Shown here: one piece after another, positions 44,860 through 53,600 of the stretch
How the letters are laid out: each line of letters starts with the position of its first letter
Position numbering within the stretch: position 1 is the first letter of the stretch
From: Candidatus Obscuribacterales bacterium
Lineage (GTDB): Bacteria > Cyanobacteriota > Vampirovibrionia > Obscuribacterales > Obscuribacteraceae
Assembly: GCA_019746975.1 (NCBI GenBank)
Contig: JAIERK010000089.1
Coordinates: forward strand, 38,528 to 102,527
Reading direction: 5' to 3'
Length of the DNA: 64,000 nt
The notes under the pieces: generated by a model
Databases searched by the model: none
What the model saw: only the letters and a program-made list of their open reading frames with translations
What the model was told of the DNA's origin: nothing
Position numbers and translations under genes: made by a program

Positions 44860-45639
44860 TCAAAAGGTCGGAAGGTGCTCCGACCAACCGAACGTGAAGT
44901 ACAGCCCCACGACTAGGCTGAAGATGGCCGCGAGAATACCAAGAACGAGGAGCGCCGGCTTGAAGTAGACGGAGGACGTTAGTCCAGCCGACACCGCAAG
45001 CGCTATCGTCAAGGTAGATATCGCCATCCCGACGATGAAGGACAGGAGCAGAAGAATGCCCACGGATCCACTTCCTGTACCAAGAACGGACGCGAACAAC
45101 AGGACCTGAGTCCCCGTTTCGGCCCCGAATCCGTGAATCATGCCGATCCAGAACGAGCCCTTCGCATCCCACGAGCCATCCGCAGGCTTATCGTGATGAT
45201 GGTGATGGTTCGGGACGACTTTGGACTTTAGCCAGTGCCAGGCCTTGCTGATTGACGCGAAGACAACCATCCATCGGCTTCTCAGCTTCAGTTCACCACC
45301 GTTGGAGAACACGGTCGTCAGCGAGTAGATGAGGTAGCCCGACAGCAGGAGCAGCGTGATACCGAGGATCCGCTCCATTACGGTGTCAACCCACTCCGGA
45401 ACGACCGCCCCGAACAGGAGAGCAGCCACTCCAAGTACAAGAATCATCACGGCATGGCCGAGAACATACAGCGCCGGCAGCTTGATCGTCTGCCGAATCC
45501 GAGTCCAACGGCTCGTTTCGCTGGGAGCGTCTTTCACGGAAGCGCCCGCCATGTCCAACATTGCTGCAATGTGATCGAAATCGAGACCGTGCCGAAGCCC
45601 AAGGGTCAGCGCGGTTAGGCATAGAACAATGAGTTCCAT
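44860..45639 (-). CDS. NiCoT/UreH-like nickel or cobalt transporter
   Basis: 259 residues; GGAGG sits 6 nt before the ATG. Six to seven TM helices. TM1-2 carry RHGLDFDHIAAM, a variant of the HAxDADHI nickel/cobalt-binding signature. YVLGHAVMI and GMIHGFGAETGTQ correspond to the second and third family motifs. A cytosolic loop contains five consecutive histidines (near residue 143), common in Ni2+/Co2+ proteins. It should move Ni2+ or Co2+ across the inner membrane; direction and ion are not fixed by sequence. No urease, hydrogenase or cobalamin genes lie near. A Fur-type palindrome occurs about 500 bp upstream. Confidence 0.82.
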   Translation of the reverse strand: MELIVLCLTALTLGLRHGLDFDHIAAMLDMAGASVKDAPSETSRWTRIRQTIKLPALYVLGHAVMILVLGVAALLFGAVVPEWVDTVMERILGITLLLLSGYLIYSLTTVFSNGGELKLRSRWMVVFASISKAWHWLKSKVVPNHHHHHDKPADGSWDAKGSFWIGMIHGFGAETGTQVLLFASVLGTGSGSVGILLLLSFIVGMAISTLTIALAVSAGLTSSVYFKPALLVLGILAAIFSLVVGLYFTFGWSEHLPTF

Positions 45640-46028
45640 GGCGATCCTCCGATTGTTTAGGTGCGCATTAAGCGCGAAGACAGATGGTCAAAGCCGTCCG
45701 GACAAGCGGACAGCCACAAAAGCGTTGTTCACCACACACTCGAGCCTGTCGAGGTATCTCTTGCGTCAGCTGCGACACCAAAGGGGCCGCCGATGACCGA
45801 ACTACCACGGCTCACGGAAGACTGCTGCAAGTACTCGAGAAGAGACACCAACAAAAGCCTAGGAAGCCGACAGCTGAGTACCTCGTACGGCCCAGTTCAT
45901 CAATCCGGCTGCTCGCACAAAGAAGCTGTTTCTCACACTCAAGCCCACAGGCAACTCATAACTGGCGTGAGATGGTGTTACAGACGAGTATCGTGAGGTG
46001 TTCGGGATTCCTGGAAACAGCTTGAATT

Positions 46029-46047
46029 GGTACTACACCCTAGTACC
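46029..46047. promoter_or_regulatory. 19-bp dyad, MerR-type operator-like
   Basis: GGTACTA and TAGTACC arms around a 5-bp spacer, preceded by TTGAAT. Size and symmetry resemble operators of MerR-family metal sensors, which sit between -35 and -10 boxes; a good -10 is not visible. Confidence 0.4.
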
Positions 46048-46134
46048 GCAAGCACTTGTCATTCAAACGTTTCGGGCTGTTTAAGTCCAACTGTATCTGA
46101 AATTATTTCTCACGTTAGTGCCCGCTCTTACAAC

Positions 46135-46149
46135 TGAAAATCATTTTCA
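46135..46149. promoter_or_regulatory. 7-1-7 palindrome resembling a Fur/Zur-family box
   Basis: TGAAAAT-C-ATTTTCA, a perfect 7-1-7 inverted repeat of the layout used by Fur-family regulators. It lies about 500 bp upstream of the NiCoT-like gene. Target and regulator are inferred. Confidence 0.5.
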
Positions 46150-46443
46150 ATCGAAATTACCAAGCGATGAAAAGCCAAATCCCGCCACCGTAGGAGTTCC
46201 ATTGCAAGGCGGAACGAGTCGAACTTGCTTGGTACCCGCGAGACGGCGCTCCGTTTCACGAACCATTCTTCGCTTCATTCCCTCAGGAACGCCTGTCCGG
46301 GCGGCAAGCAACCATGCAGGCGGACCAGCCAGGAGGAGAAGGTGGGGAAGGTGGAGAGACGACATGAGCAGTTTCCATAAATCACTCAATCACCCTCACG
46401 GTATGTCTATTCGTAAATCTCCAAAGATCTGGCAAGGAAGCTG

Positions 46444-46584
46444 TCAGTTGCCGTAATAGTTCCTAGCGCCGTTATACGGGCTCAGGTCGCTCTGCCCGCG
46501 ACTATGTTCGCGATTGACATGCTTCTGCAAGTTCTGCAAGCGCTGCATATCGATGTCGCCGCCAATGTTTCTTCGCTGAATCAT
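46444..46584 (-). CDS. Possible small protein after the kinase gene
   Basis: 46 residues from an ATG (MIQRRNIGGDID...), Gln/Arg/Asn-rich, ending in GARNYYGN. It follows the kinase stop by 28 bp in a different frame. Codon use looks plausible, but the ribosome site is weak and nothing is recognised. It could also be the displaced C-terminus of a longer ancestral kinase. Confidence 0.3.
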   Translation of the reverse strand: MIQRRNIGGDIDMQRLQNLQKHVNREHSRGQSDLSPYNGARNYYGN

Positions 46585-46612
46585 CTGGCTCTTGCAATTC
46601 GACGTGCCGCAA

Positions 46613-48148
46613 CTAGTCCAGATGCCGGCGAACCTCACGCCACAGCCGCTTGAGGGCGCTCGGACCTCTTCTGTGCACCGTGTTGCCAATATCAGCCTCT
46701 CGAACGGTAGACCCCTTCTTTCTCTTTGCAGCCATCCGTGCCGCTTTTCTATTACCGCTCTTTGCTGGGGACGTTGAAATCATCCTTTGCGCTGGTTGCG
46801 GAGGCGCCACAGCTCTCTGAGATGGTTCAGAAGTGCCTTTATTTTCAAAACCCAGGTGTCCTTTTATCGGTAAAACCTTCTGCGATTGTTCCGCCACACC
46901 AGAAGAACCCGCATCGATAGCAGAAACTGGCGCGTTGCTCTCTCCGCCCACGGCTCGAACGGCAGAGCCAGTCTTCACCGGAGTCGTCGCCTGAGGCTTC
47001 GGAACTGTAGCGAGCAAACACCCGAGGATAATCACGACCCCGGCGCAAATCGACAGTATTTTTCGATTGGGACTGAACCCTCGAGAAGGCTCTGGACGCG
47101 AGACCCCGACTGCGCTTATAACCGCTTCTGTACTTATTGAAACAACTGCCGACCCAAGAGCAGTCACCGCCTTGACACCAATTGCATCGGAAAGATCGAT
47201 TTCGCTGCTAATTGCGCTTGGATCAGGCGAGGCCAGGTTCTCTTGCGTCTTGTAATCCCACGGCGAGGGCGAAAGCGCGAGAGCAACAAGTCGATCTTTG
47301 ACTTCACTCATGGACGCTGGTCTGTCATTCCGCATCGGTGCAATACAAGCCAGTGTCAAGGCTTCCAGATCGCGATCGAGCTCTAGCTCCGGAGGGAACG
47401 GCGTAGGCGCCTCTGTCGTCTTCTTACCGATCGTCTCATACACAGTCGCACCTCTATACGGGATCTCTCCAGTCAGCGCCTGGTACATGACTATGCCGAG
47501 CGAGTAGATATCCGACTTCGGGTCGAGCTTCTGCCCAAGACACTGCTCCGGACTCATGTATAGCGGGCTCCCCACGATCATCCCGGGGGCAGTGAGCGAC
47601 TGCCCGACAGAAGCGACGTTGTCTGCAGATTTCGCGATTCCGAAGTCTAAGACTTTCACGAAATCGTCCGTATGCCCGCAATCCAACATTATGTTGTCAG
47701 GCTTGAGGTCGCGATGAATAATGCCATGCTTGTGCGCGAACTCCATCGCATCAGCGACTTGCGCAAATATCTTCAAAGCTCTTTGAACATCCAACCGCTT
47801 GCTTTGGTCCAACAATGTGCGTAGGCTGCTTCCATCAATCAGCTCCATTGCTATAAACGGCTGCCCTTCCTCCGAGTAGCAGATATCGAATATGGTGGCA
47901 ATGTTGGGGTGCCTGAGCTTACCCATCGCGGTGGCTTCTCGCTTAATACGCTTGACATTCACCTCGTCCGCGATGAGCGTATAAGGCAGCAACTTGATCG
48001 CAACCTGCCTTTTGATACGCGCTTGTTCAGCCCGATAGACCAACCCCATACCACCGACACCCAAGCGCTCGATGAGCTTGTATTTGTCCAAAACCTTGCC
48101 GACATAAGGGTCCGGTTTCGCGGCAATGGTGTCTTCGTTCGGTAGCAT
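46613..48148 (-). CDS. Membrane-anchored Ser/Thr protein kinase (Hanks/PknB type)
   Basis: 511 residues; GAGG lies 5 nt before the ATG. The kinase domain spans about 20-285: Gly-loop GVGGMG (30-35), catalytic Lys52 (VAIKLL), HRD at 145-147 within HRDLKPDN, DFG at 168-170 and an APE equivalent SPEQ near 199, so it should be active. A Pro/Ser-rich linker is followed by one TM helix near residue 375 (ILSICAGVVIILGCLLATV), then a Ser/Lys/Arg-rich tail outside. There are no PASTA repeats or other sensory domains. Topology suggests a cytosolic kinase with a short extracytoplasmic tail. Substrates are unknown. Confidence 0.9.
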   Translation of the reverse strand: MLPNEDTIAAKPDPYVGKVLDKYKLIERLGVGGMGLVYRAEQARIKRQVAIKLLPYTLIADEVNVKRIKREATAMGKLRHPNIATIFDICYSEEGQPFIAMELIDGSSLRTLLDQSKRLDVQRALKIFAQVADAMEFAHKHGIIHRDLKPDNIMLDCGHTDDFVKVLDFGIAKSADNVASVGQSLTAPGMIVGSPLYMSPEQCLGQKLDPKSDIYSLGIVMYQALTGEIPYRGATVYETIGKKTTEAPTPFPPELELDRDLEALTLACIAPMRNDRPASMSEVKDRLVALALSPSPWDYKTQENLASPDPSAISSEIDLSDAIGVKAVTALGSAVVSISTEAVISAVGVSRPEPSRGFSPNRKILSICAGVVIILGCLLATVPKPQATTPVKTGSAVRAVGGESNAPVSAIDAGSSGVAEQSQKVLPIKGHLGFENKGTSEPSQRAVAPPQPAQRMISTSPAKSGNRKAARMAAKRKKGSTVREADIGNTVHRRGPSALKRLWREVRRHLD

Positions 48149-48405
48149 GGCTGCCTCGCCTAATCGGTGTACAGCTTTAGTAAAACGGGATCTCAGGGTC
48201 TCGCGAAGTATTCGTCTGTTGTGATGTTAGTAACCACTTCCCGCTGTATAGACGAAATAGCAGATTGAGTTTTTCCAGATGTAGGTATTTTGCTGATAAA
48301 TCTGACATACCCCAAGAAACGGGCGGTCAACCGGAAGCATTTAGTCATATTGTTCGTAGAAATATTCTCGTTGGCTTGAGTGAAACCTGAAAACAAGCCG
48401 CCGAC

Positions 48406-50112
48406 TCACGGGCGTGGCTTAACTGCATTCTTGAATTCGCGAAAAGATAGGGCATTCAGGACATCAGCTTTTCGCAAACCCGCTCGACGCGCCTGATGCA
48501 CCCCATACTTCAGATTGCGATAGTCTCCAGTCGCGTGAGCATCGGTAGATATGATGAACTTTATACCAAGCTGTCGAGCATACCTGGCCCAGCGCGGCTC
48601 TAAGTCCAGCCTGTGCGGATCGCTATTTATCTCGACTGCAGCATTGGACTCAGCGATGGCCTCTAAAACTTTCTCCACGTCACAATCAATCGGCTCACGC
48701 CTGAGAACAAGGCGCCCGAGCGGGTGCCCCCAGATCTTGAAGTGCTTGTTGCGCATACAATTCAACAATCGCTTGGTCATTTTGCCACGATCGAGCTTAA
48801 ACCGAGAATGCACGCTGGCGATGATTACATCAAATTTCTCCAAAATTGCATCTGGATAATCGAGGTTTCCATCAGCAAGAATATCGCATTCAGTACCTTT
48901 CAAAAGCCTGATATTCACAGACTCTTGAACGCGGTCGATCTCTTCCCATTGTTTCTTCAGTTCATCGACAGTCACGCCACCGGCATAATGAGCTAACGGC
49001 GAGTGATCCGTGATCGTGAGATACTCCATTCCCATGCTTTCCGCAACTCGAGCCATTTCCTCGACGCTATCTCTTCCATCGGAAAATGTCGTGTGGCAAT
49101 GTGTCATCCCTCTTACGTCATCTATCGATATTAGATCTGAAAAATCAGTATCCTTCGCCTCGTCTATCTCGCCAAGATCTTCCCGAAGTTCTGGTGGTAC
49201 AAAATTCAATCCTATGCTTCTATAGAGGCTCTCCTCCGAGTTCAGCTCGACAAGAAGGCCGTCTTTCGACAAACCCTCGCCATCGAGTTTCAGTCCATGC
49301 CCCTCCGCAATATGCTGTAAATGTTGAAAGTGCGCGGCACTACCAGTAGTTTCAATAAGCTTCGCCGACATGTTTTCAGCCACATGCAATTCGGCCAAGA
49401 TCCCCTCTGCCAATCGAGCTTTTATAAAATTGTTGGACTCCTCTTCGACCTGAGTTACTAGAGCAAAACTCTTGAAGGATGCAATAGCGCTCTTTGCATG
49501 GGCGCGATCAACTACAAGCTCCACGGTGTCCACCGCTTCATGCCATCGCCTGATCTCACCAACGACCTCAATATTGCTTCCCTTAACCGCTCCAGCGATG
49601 TGCGATTGCAACCGCAAAGCAATGCGCCTGCCGTCCACAAGTAGAATCTTCTCCTGCCGCGTCTGATAGGCTTGTATGCCGGCGAGAATTGATTTCTCCA
49701 GCTTGGCCCCAAAGCCTTTCACGGTGCGCACGAGACCATCGTGGCAAGCGGCTTCCAGTTCGGCGATTGAAGAAACCCCTAGCTCTTTATGAAGCGCCTG
49801 CACCCGCTTGAGCGTCATCCCAGGCACACTGGAAAGCTCGATGATACCAGGAGGCAACTCTTCTTTCAGTTGCTGGAGAACCTTCGATGATCCTTCGCGA
49901 TAAAGTTCGACGATACTCGCAGCCAGGGACGGACCGATCCCTGGAATTTCCGTCAGGCGCTCCTCGGCAATAAGCGTTCCGATATCTTGCTGGACGCTCT
50001 CCACTGAGCGTGCCCCATTTAAATACGCTCTCGCTTTGTACGGATTGCCACCCGCGACACTCAGCAGGAGCCCCGTCTCACGCAACGCGCTAGCAATTTC
50101 GAATTTATCCAT
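48406..50112 (-). CDS. polX: PolX-type protein with intact PHP domain and degenerate polymerase site
   Basis: 568 residues from the ATG at 50112, the family's normal length. Order: 8-kDa/helix-hairpin-helix region (1-145, with IPGIGPSLAASI and VPGMTLKRVQAL), nucleotidyltransferase region (about 155-315) and C-terminal PHP phosphoesterase (about 333-568). In active PolX the polymerase motif is GSxRR....GDID. Here it reads GEIRR (185-189) and DTVE (195-198), so the catalytic Asp pair is Thr196/Glu198, and the third Asp is Glu241. The PHP ligands remain (HCH at 338-340, DHS, HSRF, GHPLGR, STDAHA). It may act in repair as a 3'-5' exonuclease or AP endonuclease without polymerase activity. Confidence 0.88.
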   Translation of the reverse strand: MDKFEIASALRETGLLLSVAGGNPYKARAYLNGARSVESVQQDIGTLIAEERLTEIPGIGPSLAASIVELYREGSSKVLQQLKEELPPGIIELSSVPGMTLKRVQALHKELGVSSIAELEAACHDGLVRTVKGFGAKLEKSILAGIQAYQTRQEKILLVDGRRIALRLQSHIAGAVKGSNIEVVGEIRRWHEAVDTVELVVDRAHAKSAIASFKSFALVTQVEEESNNFIKARLAEGILAELHVAENMSAKLIETTGSAAHFQHLQHIAEGHGLKLDGEGLSKDGLLVELNSEESLYRSIGLNFVPPELREDLGEIDEAKDTDFSDLISIDDVRGMTHCHTTFSDGRDSVEEMARVAESMGMEYLTITDHSPLAHYAGGVTVDELKKQWEEIDRVQESVNIRLLKGTECDILADGNLDYPDAILEKFDVIIASVHSRFKLDRGKMTKRLLNCMRNKHFKIWGHPLGRLVLRREPIDCDVEKVLEAIAESNAAVEINSDPHRLDLEPRWARYARQLGIKFIISTDAHATGDYRNLKYGVHQARRAGLRKADVLNALSFREFKNAVKPRP

Positions 50113-50769
50113 GGTGCGCAATATAACAAAGCTCCCCGATGTTAGCAATCGCTGACGGGACGAGTGCTTCACCACAAGTGTTCCCCACGCCGAGTTTGAT
50201 TCCCCAAAGCCTTTGTGAGAATTCGTATAGGTTTACTCGCAGACGTTTCGCGTCTTGACCGGGCGATTTTATTGGTCGGGTTCGAAAGTAGCTGCCCAAG
50301 CTCATTCTGCGATATTAGCAATCAGGAATCTATTCATCGCGTTATTTACTCTCAACTGCTAATACTCTCAAGAGGTATTAGCAATGCGAGATATTTCTCC
50401 ATCGATTTTTATATCGAAGTACTAATACCATCTCCTGAAGTCGTTGCCTGAGTCACTTACTCGAATGTGGGCGAGTTTTTTTCTGAGACTTTGTGAGAAA
50501 CGTATCGCAGCGAGTCTGCATGGTAACAAGCATTCGGCTGATGTGCAAACGTCTGTTCAATCCAGAAATTGTGCGTTGTTACAGGACTTACTGTGAGTCT
50601 TTGCATTCTTCACTCTGGAATTTGGTGACGACGATAAACTCATTGATACTTTTAAAAAACCTCAACGCAACAAATGGCTGTTTGATGGACAGCGGACAGC
50701 AGCAAGCCGGCGGCTATCCGAAGCCACTGAGCAAATATTTGAAACGACAAATATGTTGGTTGGATATGC
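50113..50769. other. Intergenic region with the second copy of the structured repeat
   Basis: 657 bp between the polX start and the kmo end. It contains repeat copy B (50230-50453). A 129-codon plus-strand ORF overlaps the end of kmo and is not credible. The polX promoter should be here. Confidence 0.6.
50230..50453 (+). repeat. Structured non-coding repeat, copy B
   Basis: Second copy of the element at 42883-43105, same orientation, with identical blocks at 50308-50329, 50371-50396 and 50403-50429. In this copy TGCTAATAC (50357-50365) pairs perfectly with GTATTAGCA (50375-50383), while GGTATTAG (50374-50381) can instead pair with CTAATACC (50422-50429). The two hairpins exclude each other. 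A TCGAT/ATCGA pair adds a small stem in the last block. Confidence 0.75.
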
Positions 50770-52251
50770 TTAGCTCTTCATCGCCAACTCTGGTCGCCCA
50801 ACCAGGAGTGGCGCCAATCGCTCGTCGACTAGGACTTGGGCGCGGGCTAGATCTACGTCGTCGACCTTTTCAATGCCGGTGACGAGTTCAGCAAGAATTT
50901 CATCGCATATCGCGCCGGCTTTCTGCGCGAGTGCGTAAGGAACGTTGCTGAAAGTGACCAGCGAGTAGCGTGAAACGTAGCGACCAGGAAATTTCTTTTC
51001 CAAAATCTTCTCAACAGCCTTTGCCAGCAAGAACTTAGGATCACCAACTTTGTCGCGCATTTCAATGAAGTTCTCAACCGCCATATCGGCGATGGCATCA
51101 CAGTTTTCTTTGCGGCGCCTCACAAAATCGACGAAGACTTGCTCCCAGTGACTACCACCTTCGGTCTGAAGTTTGCCGTAGTTGCGCCTTTCTTGATCGC
51201 GCTTAGTTCTGCGCTCGATGAACAGCGCTCCGCCCTGACTGAGGTGATCCTCAATGCACTCGTCCAGCACAGTGAGATCTTCGAAACCACAATTCATACC
51301 TTGTCCGAAGAACGGAACGACACCATGAGCCGCATCACCCATTAGAACAGCGTGTCCTTCGACATTCCACGGGTAACACTTGACGGTCTCCATGTGACCG
51401 GTCGGATTGATCATGAAGGTCTTAACAAGATCCGGCATGAGCTGCACGGCATCAGGGAATTCCTCTTCGAAGAATTTGCGAACATCTTCCTCTGTTTTCA
51501 AATTAGCAAAGCTCTTCGGACCCTCATATGGCAAGAAGAGCGTCACGGTAAAGCTGCCATCAAAGTTAGGCAATGCGATGACCATGTAAGTACCGCGCGG
51601 CCAAATGTGGAGCGCATTTCGCTCAATGCGAAAACCGCCGTCATCAGCTGGAGGAATGTACAGCTCCTTGTATCCATAGTCCAGAGGGCTTATCGTCGAT
51701 TCATATCCCGGCAGCTTCATCATCTCAGTACGAACCGTAGAAGCCGCGCCATCTGTACCGATCGCCACGACGGCCCGAACCTCGACCTTGTCACCGGCAG
51801 GAGACGAGAATACAAAAGTGTTACTTCCAAAATCAGCCTCTTCAGCTTTCATGTCGAAGTGGAAACGCACCTGGCCAGTCTCTTCAGCTATGTTCATAAG
51901 GACTTTGTTAAGCCCGGCACGAGAAATCGAATTACCGAATTCAGTGTCGTCCTTACCATAGGGCTGATATGTGAGCGCTCCATCACGAGCATGCATCATC
52001 CTTCCCTTCATCGGGATAACTTCGGCCAGGGCATCATCTGCGATACCAACACGTTTCAACGCCTCAATACCACGGCAAGAAATATTGAGGTTGATGGAAC
52101 GCCCAGCGCTCATCTCCACTGCACGCATATCAGGTCGACGTTCGTAGACATCGACCGCAAAGCCGCGCTTTGCCAGAAAGATTGCTGCCAGGGAACCTAC
52201 TAGTCCGGCGCCAATAATCAGCATGTCGACCTGCTGTTCTGATGTTGTCAT
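50770..52251 (-). CDS. kmo: Kynurenine 3-monooxygenase
   Basis: 493 residues from the ATG at 52251, 7 bp after the kynureninase stop, with GGAGG 11 nt upstream. A class A flavin monooxygenase: FAD-binding GAGLVG (14-19), an arginine-rich SAGRSINLNIS segment typical of KMO, LMGDAAHGVVPFFGQGMNCGFED in the second FAD motif, and a hydrophobic C-terminal helix region. It hydroxylates L-kynurenine to 3-hydroxykynurenine with NADPH and O2. Last gene of the HAAO-kynU-kmo operon. Slightly longer than the Pseudomonas enzyme. Confidence 0.95.
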   Translation of the reverse strand: MTTSEQQVDMLIIGAGLVGSLAAIFLAKRGFAVDVYERRPDMRAVEMSAGRSINLNISCRGIEALKRVGIADDALAEVIPMKGRMMHARDGALTYQPYGKDDTEFGNSISRAGLNKVLMNIAEETGQVRFHFDMKAEEADFGSNTFVFSSPAGDKVEVRAVVAIGTDGAASTVRTEMMKLPGYESTISPLDYGYKELYIPPADDGGFRIERNALHIWPRGTYMVIALPNFDGSFTVTLFLPYEGPKSFANLKTEEDVRKFFEEEFPDAVQLMPDLVKTFMINPTGHMETVKCYPWNVEGHAVLMGDAAHGVVPFFGQGMNCGFEDLTVLDECIEDHLSQGGALFIERRTKRDQERRNYGKLQTEGGSHWEQVFVDFVRRRKENCDAIADMAVENFIEMRDKVGDPKFLLAKAVEKILEKKFPGRYVSRYSLVTFSNVPYALAQKAGAICDEILAELVTGIEKVDDVDLARAQVLVDERLAPLLVGRPELAMKS

Positions 52252-52258
52252 TCTGGCT

Positions 52259-53590
52259 TCAACCTCCACTTCGGGCAAAGGAACTTACGATTCCTGCAAA
52301 TCGATAGACGTCGAGGAATGTGTTATACATCGGTGCAGGCGTCGCACGAATGATATCCGGTTCCCGGAAATCACAAATAACACCTTCTTCCTTGAACGCA
52401 TTCAACATCGCCTTCGGGTCGCGCGTGAATCTTATAGATAGCTGAGATCCGCGCTGCTCAGGCGCCGACGGAGTGATTATCGAGAGCGTACCTTGCGGCA
52501 CGCAACTGAGAAGATACTCCAGATAACCGGTCAAGAGGTCGCCCTTCTCTCTAAGCTTTTTCATGCCTACTTGATCGAACAGTTCGAGAGACGCTCGCAA
52601 CGCGGCAAGCGGAAAGATAGGTGGGTTGCTGAGCTGCCATCCTTCCGCACCCGGCAATGGCTCGAACTCCGGTCCCATCTTGAAGCGCGTGGTTTTGTTG
52701 TGTCCCCACCATCCGGCAAATCGAGGCAATCCGAAATCATCCTTATGGCGTTCGTGTACAAAACACCCAGCCAGTCCGCCCGGACCCGAGTTCAAATACT
52801 TGTAGCTACACCAGACGGCAAAATCGACTCCCCAATCATGAAGCTGCAAATGGAGGTTACCCGCGCCATGTGCCAGATTCAGCCCCATGTAACAGCCCTT
52901 TTCGTGGGCTTTCTGTGCTAGAGGAACCACTTGGAACGCCTGCCCTGTCAAGTAATTCACATTGCCCAGTAGTATCAACGCGATCTCACTGCCATGCTTT
53001 TCAATGACATCAAGAATATCCTCTGTCCGCATGGTCTCTTCGCCTTCGCGCGGCTTGAGTTCGATAATCGCATCCGCCGGGTTGTATCCGTGAAATTTCG
53101 CTTGCGACGCAACCGCGTACTGGTCGGAGGGGAAGGCATTCGATTCAACAAGGATTTTGTAGCGCTCTTTTTTGGGTTGATAGAACGAAACCATCATCAA
53201 ATGCAGATTGGTCGTAAGTGTATTCATCACGACCACTTCAATCGGTTTTGCCCCAACAAGCCTGGCGCTCATATCGGCTACATTCTCATGATATGGCAAC
53301 CACGGATGCCTGCCATTGAAATGTCCTTCAACGCCCAGGTACGCCCAGTCTTCAAGCTCCTCGCAGATATAGTCTTTCACGCGTTTGGGCTGCAACCCAA
53401 GCGAATTACCCGCCAGATAAATGCACTGGTCGCCATCGGGCTGTTCCAGCCGGCGCTTACCGCTGGTATCGCTCAGCGACTGCCTCGTCGGAATATAGAA
53501 CAGCTCGCGCAGACCCTTCAGCTCATCTTTTTCATCCAGCGTTCGGGCAAAAATCTCGGAGTTCTCGAACTTGACTGCGCTGGTTAACAT
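52259..53590 (-). CDS. kynU: Kynureninase
   Basis: 443 residues from the ATG at 53590, chosen because it follows the HAAO stop by 10 bp with GTGAGG before it; the longer frame would run across the HAAO gene. PLP-dependent: Lys264 in CSYKYLNSGPGG is the Schiff-base residue. The N-terminal YLAGNSLGLQPK and the AGWWGHNKTTRFKM segment are typical of the family. It cleaves 3-hydroxykynurenine to 3-hydroxyanthranilate and alanine, between the KMO and HAAO steps. Cytosolic homodimer expected. Confidence 0.96.
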   Translation of the reverse strand: MLTSAVKFENSEIFARTLDEKDELKGLRELFYIPTRQSLSDTSGKRRLEQPDGDQCIYLAGNSLGLQPKRVKDYICEELEDWAYLGVEGHFNGRHPWLPYHENVADMSARLVGAKPIEVVVMNTLTTNLHLMMVSFYQPKKERYKILVESNAFPSDQYAVASQAKFHGYNPADAIIELKPREGEETMRTEDILDVIEKHGSEIALILLGNVNYLTGQAFQVVPLAQKAHEKGCYMGLNLAHGAGNLHLQLHDWGVDFAVWCSYKYLNSGPGGLAGCFVHERHKDDFGLPRFAGWWGHNKTTRFKMGPEFEPLPGAEGWQLSNPPIFPLAALRASLELFDQVGMKKLREKGDLLTGYLEYLLSCVPQGTLSIITPSAPEQRGSQLSIRFTRDPKAMLNAFKEEGVICDFREPDIIRATPAPMYNTFLDVYRFAGIVSSFARSGG

Positions 53591-53600
53591 GAAAACCTCA

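Larger units (their letters stand above)
45640..46443. promoter_or_regulatory. Long leader region upstream of the NiCoT-like gene with two dyads
   Basis: About 800 bp. Several ORFs of 80-113 codons overlap on both strands with no ribosome site or recognisable product. It contains two operator-like palindromes (46029-46047 and 46135-46149). No cobalamin or NiCo riboswitch motif was found. It may include the remains of a lost gene. Confidence 0.5.

Noticed and set aside
45640..46130. Cobalamin or NiCo riboswitch upstream of the NiCoT-like gene
   Set aside because: No B12-box-like sequence or paired helices of either class were found.
46118..46456. Overlapping ORFs of 112 (plus) and 80 (minus) codons
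   Set aside because: No ribosome site, mutual overlap, and the plus-strand one begins inside the Fur-type palindrome region.
50493..50882. 129-codon plus-strand ORF after repeat copy B
   Set aside because: Runs into the 3' end of kmo on the opposite strand and has an atypical composition.
51352..52203. 283-codon plus-strand ORF
   Set aside because: Fully antisense to kmo, which has intact FAD motifs.
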